From positions 124,001 to 188,000 of the forward strand of contig JADNRX010000016.1 of the NCBI GenBank assembly GCA_015501595.1: a stretch of DNA of 64,000 nt. The letters are read 5' to 3'. Under the pieces are notes generated by a model, which worked only from the letters and a program-made list of their open reading frames with translations, was not told where the DNA came from and ran no database searches. Positions 45,671-55,914 of the stretch are shown piece by piece. Position numbers and translations under genes: made by a program. Origin of the DNA: Hymenopellis radicata. Its lineage: Eukaryota; Basidiomycota; Agaricomycetes; Agaricales; Physalacriaceae. How positions within the stretch are numbered: the stretch's first letter is position 1; each line of letters starts with the position of its first letter.

Positions 45671-46384
45671 ATGTTCAACAACCCTTCACCGACTTCATCC
45701 TTTGCTCCGCGTATTATACGTGCTTACATGATCTTCTTCTATCGAATGGGCATCTACGGATACTTGCTTGAATTGGGCCAATTCTTGTTGCTCGTTCCTT
45801 CCCAGTACCAGGCGGCTGTGAATCAGAAAACGCTCATCGTCGTTGTCTCGGGTTCTTACGGAGTCTTAATGATCTGGCTCTCCGTTCTTTGCGTCGTTGG
45901 CGTTGCCACACTCGTTGGGTCCACCATGAAGCCAGCTGAGGTCGCGTCATAGAACGTCATTACAAGCAACCCCAGTCTCCATCGGTTGCTGCGACCTCCT
46001 CCTCCGCTACGACATGCAGCCTCCTGTTGATGTACTGCATCTTTGGCATCGTCGACGACGCTGTTATCAACCGCGCACGAAAACTCGCCTCTTGTTGAGG
46101 TGGGGACTCGACCGCATTACCGAAAATCTTACCTCCATGTTCAAAATCTACCTTGTTGAACTCTGCTTGTTCAGCGCCGTGCTCTTCGTCGTATCATTGT
46201 TCAAGCTCAGAGCCTTTGATGTCGCTGCGACGCGTACTCGGGCGGAGAGAGTGATCTGGAAGGTAGACTGAAAATAGATCAGCCCATCGCAGTTGAAGAG
46301 ATAATTTTCATCGGGAACCCGGGGGAAGGCGTCGAACTCATCTTTGACGTAGACGAGGACGGGAAACCCAAGAAGAAGAACTGA
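45671..46384 (+). pseudogene. small membrane protein, decayed paralogue of 50177-50755
   Basis: Start ATG 45671 in an ACCACCATG context, as in the intact copy. The first 80 residues follow it closely (FFYRMGIYGYLLELGQF, LVPSQYQAAV, SGSYGVLM). The frame then ends at 45952, while sequence matching the second half of the paralogue (YCIFGIVDDAVINRA near 46025-46080, KIYLVELCLFSAVLFVVSLF near 46144-46205) continues in other frames. So the gene is broken, or splicing differs. I do not know the family. Both copies have hydrophobic stretches typical of a small integral membrane protein. Confidence 0.5.
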
Positions 46385-46390
46385 GTTCAA

Positions 46391-48206
46391 ACTTGTAAGT
46401 CTTTACTACTTATTGTGCTCATAACGACTCACCTTCGTTTTGAATCGTTCATCAGGCCCAAGTGTCCAGGATGATAAGATTATCACTTTGTCATCTTCGA
46501 AATATACATCTGTATAAAGCCACCAAACGTTGTATTCCGCTGTCATGTCAAGACGTCGCGCATCGTTTACCGACATTAATCCTTTCACAGTGATACGTCT
46601 GCTGCTTACTGTCTGCCAATCCACTCACCGGTCTTCCGTTGAGGGTTGGTCCTGTACGATAACAACATATCGACACGCGACTGTTCCTTGGGACTGTAAG
46701 TCCCTTATTCAGATCATCTCAAACGAGTCTCTATCCCCGAGGAATCTCTGCACGTCACTTCAAGCCGTTCTACAGGAGCGTTCATATTTTGGAACAGCTG
46801 AGTCGGCAGTTTGGGTCCAATCTAATTGTGCTGGCTACTTGCGATGATCTTCATTCTCATTACGGACTGAATCCTCTAGTAGGTACGTTCGTGCTAGGCA
46901 CCGCGCGACCAGGATGTTTCCTACTAAATCGCGCTTCTTTGTGTCCATTCTGCACTGCGTCCTCTCTTCTGTTCCGTGGACATGAGAGCCATATGCTTCG
47001 TCGCATCGGGTGACACTGACTTCCGCCAATTTTGCCTCGACGACTGCCTTCTCAGATCGAAATAGAGTCTTTCGGTCTCTTCGGGGGTGATGGTGGATCT
47101 TAGACAAGCATTTGGGTATCAGCACATGGAACAAGAAGCGGACGACCTTCTCGTGTTAACAGGTGGGGAGTGCTTTTTGGCGCTCTACTTCCTTACTAAT
47201 ACTTATGAAGGGGCATTCCGTGTCGGATCCAGTCCTTCACTTGGTCATTCAACGTGCTTCTTATCAGCTTGATAAACTCTGCAAAACGGAAACTGTACGG
47301 CAGAGCTAAGAGTAATCGATACAGCTTTCCGAATAGACCTCTTCCGCGGTCGGACAACAATTTCACAGCATATGGGTGTGGCGCAAGCCATTGTGGATGC
47401 CATGGTGAAGCTTATTCCTCTTCCTGCCTGGGACGCACACTCGACATCGTCAAGGCTTAATCGCTTCTTCGTGATTAGCAACATGCGGGAGTGGTTGTAG
47501 CAGCTCCCGGGACCGCATCATCGCCTCGTCATATACAGTCCTCATCGCCTCGTCATTATACAATCCTCCAGGTCCCCGATCAGTTTCACTGCTACAGGTT
47601 CCCCATGCCAGTGCGGTCGAGTACTAGGGGATACTTCCGCGCTGCCAGTCATATGATAGGACCTCAAAGAAGCTGAAGCGTAAACGGGTAGTCATTAAAT
47701 CAAAGTAGGCGTGCTTGATATTGATGTTTCCTTCTTCAGATCCATCGAGCTGCCCCTATTGCAGTTGCTCGTCGACATGTGAGCTCTTACATTGTGAACA
47801 GGCCCGGAATTTCCGCGTTTAACAGCTGGCAGGTACTACATCTATGCGACAACGTGAAAGTGATCTGCCAAGTAGAGTTCAAATAAACTCCGACATTAGG
47901 CTACACTGAATGTCTCACATCATCATGATCTTGGATTACTGTATGGGCCCTGACGGTCCTGTTTAAGCCTCGAGAATGACTCACACATATGCCCGAGTAC
48001 TTAACACGCTGTCGAGGTGGGATTGCTCTGTCCAGTAACTTCGATCCGGGAGATCTCAGTTCGTGGTGACGCTGACTGCTGAACCTTCAAAAGAATCCAA
48101 CCTGACTCTAGCATGTTTTCCGCGCTTATCGATTACGCGACGCGGCAGTTGTATACCGCTGGAGTGTTCATATATCTATCCAGAAGTCCTGCATGTCCCT
48201 GCTATC
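46391..48206. other. no gene recognised
   Basis: Many short ORFs on both strands, no motif. A cryptic multi-exon gene could be hidden here. Confidence 0.35.
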
Positions 48207-48943
48207 ATGGCCTCTCCGACTCATCGAGTTATTGCCCCGCCAATCACCAACTTCATAGCTACGTTGTGGAGGCACGTATTATTTATCGCTTAAATGTTAA
48301 TCGCGCTAACGGTGCTGTAGGATCGCGGCGGACCCGACGAACAGCGACATTGTATCTTGGAGTTCCTCTGGAGATTGCTTTGTCGTGCATGTGCTTGACT
48401 TCCGTGTTTGTCTTCACTCTCTAACATTGTCTGTAGAACGTCGACCAGTTTGTCCGACTCGTTATACCTTGTCACTTCCGGTGTACGATGTACCTGTCCT
48501 TCGTCAGGCAGATGCACAAGTACGGCTTCCAGAGATGCTATTCTTCTGGAATAGTGAAGTATTTCTCGTCTTCCCGCAGCGCATGCTGACTGTCTTAGCC
48601 CCCTTCTAGTCAGGCATACTCACACCCGAATTTTAATTTCTATCGACCTGAAGAGCTTTCCCTCATCCGTACGGAACGCACTAAGTCTCAGCAAGCTATA
48701 GACAATTCCCAATCTGTTCCAGAAATCACGCCAGCCGCGGGCGAGTACCCGCTTTACCTTTTCGAAAGTGTTGAACGCCTTTCAAGAGTTCAAGCCGAAC
48801 TCTCGCCTCAGCTTGAAATCTTGGAGTCTCACTCACGGGAAATGGAGGCCGTACTTGAGGACATGCGTTATGCGTATAGTTGGCGAGCAAGCTGGTTGGC
48901 ATACATTACAGAGACTCTTCAAGCGCAACTTGTTTACCAATAG
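48207..48943 (+). CDS. heat-shock-factor-type DNA-binding protein
   Basis: Four short exons (48207..48271, 48321..48390, 48437..48553, 48599..48943) give 198 residues. The HSF domain can be followed through: ITNFIATLWR, then NSDIVSWSSSGDCFVVH, NVDQFVRLVIPCHF, and the recognition helix region SFVRQMHKYGFQRC, followed by SHPNFNFYRPEELSLI. These match the HSF pattern (FL.KLW, W...G.SF.V, F....LP..FKH, SFVRQLN.YGF, F.HP.F). The C-terminal part is a predicted coiled coil (RVQAELSPQLEILESH). The intron after 48271 seems to use a GC donor. The protein is short for an HSF and some consensus residues are replaced (FKH becomes HFRC), so it may be a divergent HSF-like regulator or be decaying. Confidence 0.7.
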
Positions 48944-50176
48944 CAATAGTTTCAGTGGCGACTTAAATTCATTTATTTGAAGTGGTGAGCAGACTGGAAA
49001 GTCGGGGGCGAAGGTTGTACAAGAAGAATCATCCATTGGTCTTCTGTATTCTAAATTAATTCCTCTTCGCACGTTGTGCATCAGCTGGCCTCGTGTTGCA
49101 ATTTCAGTCGCGCTGACTTCAAGGGGAGGAAGGAAGGAATCCACGCGTATAATCAAAATTTGCTCTCGCCATCTTGTCCATGAAACTTGTTCTTTCCCTG
49201 GGGAATACTATATCGACAATTGTGTATTACGCGCTTCGTTCTTCACTAGAGCACCAGAGAGAAGTGGACGGGAACATGGCGCGCCTACCCATCCATTTCG
49301 GCGTTCGTCGTGATGCGGTATGCATTACCGACCTTCTTAACGCGCTACTAGTATTGGCGTTGAGGCATTTCGGAGGAACATTGCGACAGGAATGTCTAGA
49401 CGTTGATGACTAAGCGCGGTTTGTTCCAAGCCCCCACGATCAACCAAATTTTCGTACTTTGCCTCCAAGACTTACCCATTCCTTGTTTCATGGAGTCTTC
49501 CCAGGTCCCACGACTAAAAAATGGTGTTTTTCTAGGACATACCTGAAATTCCCCTTCTTCTCACTTTGGAATCCTTCCTTCTCATTCTCAGCGTCGCTGA
49601 AGAGCTCACGAACTTCAAAGCGGGCTGCTCGGCTCCTTTGTAGTCGGCATCACTCATGGCCCAGAGGCTGCGGACATCATACCCTTGAGTGGGAAAGGGA
49701 CTTTTCTGGTCCTAGGATATATCGGCCTCCTCAGTGCATTCGCTGCCGGTTTTGGGACTCCATAGTCCAGTCGATTCTCGATTCTGCCGCGTTCATTTTG
49801 GCGTCTTACGTTGCCGTCGTTTGATGGCTTTACTTCCGGGTTAACCAAGTTAACTGTCCTTGTTTGGCCCGACCTAGACCACTCTCGCGGCTGGTGTGGA
49901 CGCCGAAGGGCCAGGTTGGAGGATGATACTGCTTCGCTGAAGTCATTGGTGCCCTGAGAGTCTGTTGGGTTTCGCAATGGTCGGGTGCGGCGAGATTGCG
50001 CTGATTGTAGCCCAGCTCGGGCGGCCGCTGTTAAGAATCTAACGTAGATGCCCATCTTCTGATCTTCATCTCGTCCCTCGCTCAAATTAGGACTCGGCCT
50101 GTAGGCAATGCGCCAGAGGCTATGTACCTAACACCTTGGAGTCTGATTGACGGTGATAACTCACCGTCCTACCACC
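48944..50176. other. mostly unassigned; possible membrane-protein exons
   Basis: Around 49546-49770 two adjoining frames read like coding sequence (LLLTLESFLLILSVAEEL, then SFVVGITHGPEAADIIPL and FLVLGYIGLLSAFAAGF), as in a hydrophobic protein, but I recognise no family and the frames do not join cleanly. A 79-residue ORF at about 49180-49413 (LLNALLVLALRHFG) is likewise unassigned. Confidence 0.25.
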
Positions 50177-50755
50177 ATGTCTAACAGCTTTTCGCCCTCT
50201 GCCTTGCATATTCTGCGCACACTCAAAACCTTCTTCTATGGAATGGGTCTCTACGGCTACTTGCTCCAACTCGGACAATGGCTGTCGCTCGTTCCTCCCC
50301 AATACGAGGAAGCTGCAAAGATGCACATCACCTTCGTCTCGCAGTGCGTCGCCGCTGGCTCTTACGGAGTGTTGATGGTTATTATGGTCTGGCTATTCAT
50401 CGTTGGCGTTTCCAAGCTAGCAGCCACCTCGGCGATCACTAGCAACTCCGAGTCTCAAGACGCTTTCGACCCCTGCTTGGTGCTTTACTGCGTCTGTGGC
50501 ATCGTCAACGACGCTGTCATCAACCGCGCCCAGGACACGCATCTTGTTGAAGGGGCACTCGATCGCATAAGCAACAAGATGGCCTCCACATTTCGACTGT
50601 ACCGCGTTGATCATGAACTCTGCGTGTTCGGTGCGATGTTCTTGGTCGCCTTCTTGTTGAAGAGGCGTTCGCGCGCGGAGAAGGGCGATCTGGAAGGAAG
50701 GGTTGTCGAGAAAGTTATAATCGAGAACATTAAAGCGGTCGAGAAGAAGAACTGA
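50177..50755 (+). CDS. small predicted membrane protein
   Basis: 192 codons without an intron, from ATG 50177 (ACCACCATG). Two or three hydrophobic segments: VSQCVAAGSYGVLMVIMVWL with FIVGVSKLA, LVLYCVCGIVNDAVIN, and ELCVFGAMFLVAFLLKRR, the last followed by a basic/acidic cytosolic tail (VVEKVIIENIKAVEKKN). The conserved core shared with the decayed copy 4.5 kb upstream is FFYGMGLYGYLLQLGQW. I do not recognise the family; it looks lineage-specific. Its intact state next to a broken paralogue suggests local duplication. Confidence 0.6.
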   Translation: MSNSFSPSALHILRTLKTFFYGMGLYGYLLQLGQWLSLVPPQYEEAAKMHITFVSQCVAAGSYGVLMVIMVWLFIVGVSKLAATSAITSNSESQDAFDPCLVLYCVCGIVNDAVINRAQDTHLVEGALDRISNKMASTFRLYRVDHELCVFGAMFLVAFLLKRRSRAEKGDLEGRVVEKVIIENIKAVEKKN

Positions 50756-51277
50756 CTCTGAACCTGTACGTCTTTACATATTTGTTCCCAGGCAACTCTG
50801 ACTCGATTCGTTTTCAGCCTGAGGTGTCGAGGGAATATCACTTAGTTTCAATGAATTAGTAACCATCTGATTAATCTGTCTTTGGACACGAGCGGGGACG
50901 AAGTTGTCGACACAAACCAAGACAAGGACAATCTGTGACGCGGGTTCCTTGATCAATCTCTGGCACCCAGAAATGTCATTGTAGCAGCATGCGGGCATCC
51001 TTCCATTTCGTGCGCGATGTCATCAAAATACCCTCCATCTATCACACCGCTGGTGGACGGGATGACATACCCGTTCTCAACATTTCTATTTATTCATAGC
51101 AACCTCCCATCAAAAACCCGACTCGGGCTCAAGCAGCTTCTGCGCCTCTGGTATTTTTGGCTGAACGATGAGTCAAGAATCAACCTTCTCACGTCCGTTT
51201 AAGCGATGACTAGACGCGAGTGATGAATATGCGGACTATAAGACGCTCGATGTCTTTAGAGAGAACTCAAGAACAAG
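50756..51277. other. no gene recognised
   Basis: Includes the promoter of the glutathione transferase; nothing else visible. Confidence 0.5.
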
Positions 51278-52065
51278 ATGATCACTCTCTACGACCTTCC
51301 TTCAACGGTGCCCGGAAATGCCTGGTCTCCTTCGACCTGGATCGTTCGGTAGGTGTTCCCGCCTCCCCGCGACTCTTCCTCGCTCATTCCACCCATCGTA
51401 GATACGCGCTCAATATCAAAAACATCCCACACAAAACTAAATGGGTGAACTACCCGGAGATCGAACCTGCGTGCAAAGAGATTGGCGCCGCTCCGACTGG
51501 CGTCAAGCCAGACGGAAGTCCTCATTACACTGTTCCTGTCATTCATGACGACTCGACTGGCTCTGTCATTTCCGAGTCTGTAGTCATTCTCGAGTATCTC
51601 GACAAGAGATACCCGGACACATCGACGCTGCTTCCCCCGGGTACCAAGGCGCTTCACCTGGCGTTCAGAGACGCCGCCGCGAGCCATATCAAGCCGCTGC
51701 GCCAGTTCATCATAACGCCATCCTACTACACGATGACTCCCCCGAACAAGGCGTACTACGACAAGAGGTTCGCCGGCATTTCGCCAGACTCGCTTCTTCC
51801 GCAGGGGGCGCAGAAAGTCGAGGAATGGGCGAAAGCCCAGGAAGCGCTGGGCAAGATCGCCGCGTGGATGGGGCCGGAGGATAAATATGTCATGGGCGAC
51901 GAGGTTTCGTATGCGGATATCTTGACTGCTGCGTTCTTGCGGTGGGCGCGCGTAAGCTGGGGCGAAGACAGCCAGGAATGGAAGGATGTCATGTCGTGGC
52001 ATAACAACAGATGGGGAAGACTTATGGCGGAATTCGCTGGGAAATATGAAAGCATCAAAGAGTAG
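51278..52065 (+). CDS. glutathione S-transferase (fungal etherase-like/GTE type)
   Basis: Exons 51278..51348 and 51402..52065 give 244 residues. The N-terminal thioredoxin-like domain opens MITLYDLPSTVPGNAWSP and contains the glutathione-binding VPVIHDD and the S-E pair in VISESVVILEYLDKRYPD. The C-terminal helical domain includes YVMGDEVSYADILTAAFLRW, the N-capping box of GSTs. The opening and the SP in place of a catalytic Tyr are like the basidiomycete GTE class, related to bacterial LigE/LigF beta-etherases. In wood- and litter-degrading fungi this class is expanded and linked to aromatic detoxification. The start is fixed by the family N-terminus; an upstream ATG adds an unrelated stretch. 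Confidence 0.85.
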
Positions 52066-52345
52066 TAGCTAGCTCTGCTTGTTGAGCCCAAAGTCTGTGA
52101 AGAAAGGCCAACTTTTACTCGAACTTGAGAAATGTAATACTTACAGTATGTGGCTGTGCTTCATGACACTGAACGTTTGGCGCAGAACGGCAGTTTGAGC
52201 TGAGCCAATTTGGTGTCAACTTCTACGGAGGGTGTGTCTTTGTGATACACGGTCGAAAGCTTGAGCGCTGTAGACCTCTAAGGAGCTCTTGATGAACGAA
52301 GGGATAGTCACGGCGGCGAGTTGATGCGCCACTAGCTACGGCTAT

Positions 52346-52419
52346 GGGTCGATGGCGTAGTTGGTTATCGCATCTGTCTAACACACAGAAGGTCCTCAGT
52401 TCGAACCTGGGTCGACTCA
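52346..52419 (+). tRNA. tRNA-Val (anticodon AAC)
   Basis: 74 nt, no intron. Acceptor stem GGGTCGA/TCGACTC (one G-T pair) with discriminator A. D arm GCGTAGTTGGTTATCGC. Anticodon stem TCTGT/ACAGA around the loop CTAACAC, giving anticodon AAC. T stem CTCAG/CTGGG around TTCGAAC. Internal A and B boxes (TGGCGTAGTTGG, GTTCGAACC) are present, and a T5 pol III terminator follows at 52422-52426. Confidence 0.93.
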
Positions 52420-52421
52420 AA

Positions 52422-52426
52422 TTTTT
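52422..52426 (+). terminator. pol III T-run terminator of tRNA-Val
   Basis: TTTTT two bases after the tRNA 3' end. Confidence 0.75.
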
Positions 52427-52882
52427 ATTAACTTAGCGGTCTCCTGCCGGTTTAAAGTTCAGATTATCATCGCATTCGGCGTGTCCCATCGAGCATTCAA
52501 ATTTCAGACAGAGAACCTCTTGATGCAGGGTTATGCGAGTCGGAGATATCGAAGCAAAATGAGGGGCAGGATTCAAGATTATGTGGCGCTCGGATAATTA
52601 AAGCCTCATGCTTTTCATACAGCTGCGACAAACGCACGAATTCGAAAATCCTAAAACAGATCATACTGATACTACGTAGGAGGAAACTAAGAGAATGCAT
52701 AACAATGTATAGAATGGGGGGGAAGGGGGTACGACGATGCCCGTAAACAAGTGATTGGGAGTAAGTATGATGCATGTGGGTGGTGGTAGTACAAATGGGC
52801 ATCGAAGACTTGGGGAAGCTGAAGACGGAGACGCAGAAAAAAAGGAAAAACAGGAAAAGTAACGAATGTGCTCCAAGCACGC

Positions 52883-54236
52883 TCACATCGGAGGAAGAGC
52901 AGCCGCCGCCAACCCATGGCTCCTCAACACCCCCGCGTAAATCTCAGCGCGCACTCGCCACTGTTCCAACTGCACCTTTAGCTCCTCGACCTTGTTCTCC
53001 AGCCCTTGCTGATACTCAAGCTTGCGCTTTCGGCTCTTACGAGCGGCGATGGTGTTCTGGCGCCGCTTGAACTCGATCTGCTCGGCCTCGGTGGCATTGG
53101 GGCCAAGCGCCTCAGGCTCGAGCTCGTCATCGTCGTCGTCATCACCGAACGCCTGCGTACGCGTACGCTTGCGGGCAAACGTCGCCGGCAGGTCCTTGCG
53201 AGACGTGGCAGAAGGAGTGCGGTACTGCCGTGGCTGGGTAGGAGCGTCGAGAGAAACCATGGTGTCGGGAGTGATGTTCTTGCGCGTGCCCATGGGCTTG
53301 CGCTGCGACGATGATGGAGCGAAGGAGTTATCAGAAGGAAGACGAGAGGAAGGGTATAGCGACATTGCTGGATCGATCGAGTCAAGCATGGGGGTCGTCG
53401 GAGAAAGTGTAAATAGTGCTTCGACATTCAGCGGCGCCTTAACTGGATCTGGAGCAGAAGCAAACTCGAATGCTCCAAAGTCGGTGCCGCCAAAGAGATC
53501 CATCTGCTCGGAAATCAAAGGCTCCCCGACATCCTGGAATAATGGAGTCGTAAGGAAGTCATCGTATGGAGTCTCCCAAGGCGAAGTGTCGAAGCCGAGG
53601 CCGGGCGTCGTGTTTCCCGTGAGGAAATCATCCCCGGCATCGCTGAAGAGCGGAGACGTATCTCCTGCGGACGAGTCAGACAACGAATGAGAGGATATCG
53701 AGCAGTAAATAATCACCTATGACGCTCTCAAAGAACTCGGCAGCCTCCTTCTGCTCAGGAGTGTGCTGTACAGTGGTGATCTGCATTTTGTCTACAGATT
53801 GGGGGGTCGAAGTGGAGGTGGATTTTGGGGAAGAGGCGGCCAACATCTTGAGATAGTTGCTCTTGATGGCGGTAAAATCAGCGATGGGCTGCTGTGAAGT
53901 GGATGCTAGGTTGCTGCGAGGTGCTGTATTGGGCGCTTTTGGAAGAACCATTGGAATGCCATGTTGGGCGGCGAGGTCTGGTACCCGTAGAGGGGTGGTC
54001 GATGGTTGTTTTAACGATACATTGGTAGAGGTGCAAGTAGTCGGACCGGAAACATTGGATTGGGGGGACGCGGATTGGGTTCTTAAAGGAATCGGAACAT
54101 CGTGTGTCGATGAATATGCTTTGAGGTTTCTGAATGGGAAAATTGCGGTGGTGGGGGTAGATTCGCAACCGAAGGTCCTAGGCAGCACGGGGTACGACCT
54201 AGAGGGGCTGTTCAACGTCGTCAGCGTCATGTTCAT
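52883..54236 (-). CDS. bZIP transcription factor, GCN4/Cpc1-like
   Basis: Exons 53717..54236 and 52883..53664 give about 433 residues from the ATG at 54236; the frame stays open upstream, so other starts (for example MPIPARTK near 54320) are possible. The C-terminus carries a basic region with the N-x7-R signature (QNTIAARKSRKRKLEYQQ) and a leucine zipper (LENKVEELKVQLEQWRVRAE), the GCN4/Cpc1 type. The upstream acidic segments (GDDFLTGNTTPGLGFDTSPW, MDLFGGTDFGAFEF) look like activation domains. The poly-Asp DDDDDDELE precedes the basic region. Cpc1/GCN4 governs amino-acid starvation responses and is usually controlled by upstream ORFs; I did not resolve the leader here. Confidence 0.85.
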
Positions 54237-55594
54237 GACTCCATCGCAGCCATGTGTGTGCCATGATTTGACGCCTCGGCTCAACGACTCGTTGGTCTTT
54301 GTTCTTGCCGGGATGGGCATGAATTGCAGAAAATAAAATGTAGATTGGGCGACAATGCTACGATTGCGCCACACACGTAGGCCACACACAAGCAAAAAGC
54401 AAGCTGAATGACTCACAAAGCACTCGACCAGTATCACTGGTTAGGGAGGAAAGGAACAAGTAATAGATTGACTCACCGCGCTTCATTATAAGCGCTCCCG
54501 ATCGAGTTCAAACTCCGATTATCGGTTCCGGGTATGTTCCGCGCACTGCTTTGTTCTGTCCAACTTGAAAACTTGAGTCAAATGTAACATCGTTTCCATC
54601 CCGATATCCTTCTGGATGTCCCTCCTGGCTGTGCGAATTGGTTTTCCAGCCCCTCCATGTATTTGCGCTGCCCGTTTCGAGTCAATCCGTGTCATGATTC
54701 ACGTCAACTCGCGGTTCCGAAATCCTCTGCGGCTGACCAAACGATGAGATTTGGATGAGATGGTTATCACCATATGGCGCACGCACCGCTTTGACCGCGC
54801 TCCTTTCCGTTGTACAGCCTCCATCCCGCGCCCGACGGTCAGCATTCAGCTAGTTCAGCCTGCAATCTCTCGTACAAAGCAGGGGCCAGCCTCCAGCAGC
54901 GGCAGCACAATCAGCACAATGAGCATGTGAAAGCCGTGTGTCCATAGCCTTCGGAGGTGTAAGCGCCGCCATCCACGCAGGAACCAAGATTGCAATCAAT
55001 TTTGAGGAAGCATAAGTATCAAAGCTGGGCGAGGACTCAGGAAAGGGCGTTCTTATATACCGCGCGTCAGGGGAGGAACGAGTCAACTTTGAAATGACGC
55101 GATTACGCGTCAGTCCCGTGACAAGGACATGACTCGATCATCGAGCCGATCGGGGTTTTCGGATAGACGCCACACTGGCGAGATGTTTTTATGGTCCTTG
55201 TGGACGCAATGTCAGTCAGAGAGATAAGTCCCAAAGACAATGATAGTGTGTTGCAGGTGAGTTGGTGCCAGTCGCCTGCCCAGGCGGGGTCGGGAAGCAT
55301 GAGCGGGAAGGAGACGCACGGCCAAAACGAACCCATACGGACAAGAAGGACGAGAACGGATCTGCCACGCAGAGCGGGCAAACAAAAGGAAGAGGAGGGG
55401 TGGGCAAAAGGTGAAAGTATCCCAGTGCACTGAGTGCAGTCGGGATCAGGACAGATGGAAGAGACGATGCGCTTGCGCGTCCAACACCCGCGATCACGAT
55501 CAAGCTACGGTCCACGTGGCGTGCCGGCTGGGGATCGCAGCTCTGCAGACCTCACTTTTATCTATGTAACGCTTATTCCTCAGTATGCGGCATC
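54237..55594. other. leader of the bZIP gene and intergenic DNA
   Basis: No further gene supported. Low-confidence ORFs on both strands only. Confidence 0.4.
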
Positions 55595-55914
55595 TCAAAC
55601 GATTCTTTGTTGTCGCTTACGGAGGTGGCTGGGCGTCTCGATGAATTGAAATTTGATACGGATCCGAAAGTTCAAACTACGGGCACTCCCTACTGGCGCG
55701 CTCATCTTGGGCCTCGAAGTCACACTGTGTACTTGGACACCATCAAAGTACGTCCTATCCATTGACTTCAACGCAGCGGACTGACGAATGGTAAAAAAAC
55801 AGAACCGACCGGGCTTCACGAGCTAGCCAAGAGCACCATTGACGGGCACCCCAACGACACCGCGGGGACGGTCGTCCACCTCACCGCGACCTATCCCTCC
55901 CGCCTCATCCGATG
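55595..55914 (+). pseudogene. gene fragment of unrecognised family
   Basis: Two short exon-like pieces join across an intron at about 55749-55802: one with GTPYWRAHLGPRSHTVYLD, then EPTGLHELAKSTIDGHPNDT and TAGTVVHLTATYPSRLIR before TGA. The pattern is that of a soluble enzyme's C-terminus, but I cannot name the family and there is no 5' part nearby. Confidence 0.3.

Noticed and set aside
51289..52002. Minus-strand ORF of 237 codons
   Set aside because: Antisense shadow of the glutathione transferase.
52223..52420. 65-codon ORF over the tRNA-Val
   Set aside because: Antisense of a complete tRNA cloverleaf.
53022..53690. Plus-strand ORF of 222 codons
   Set aside because: Antisense shadow of the bZIP exon.
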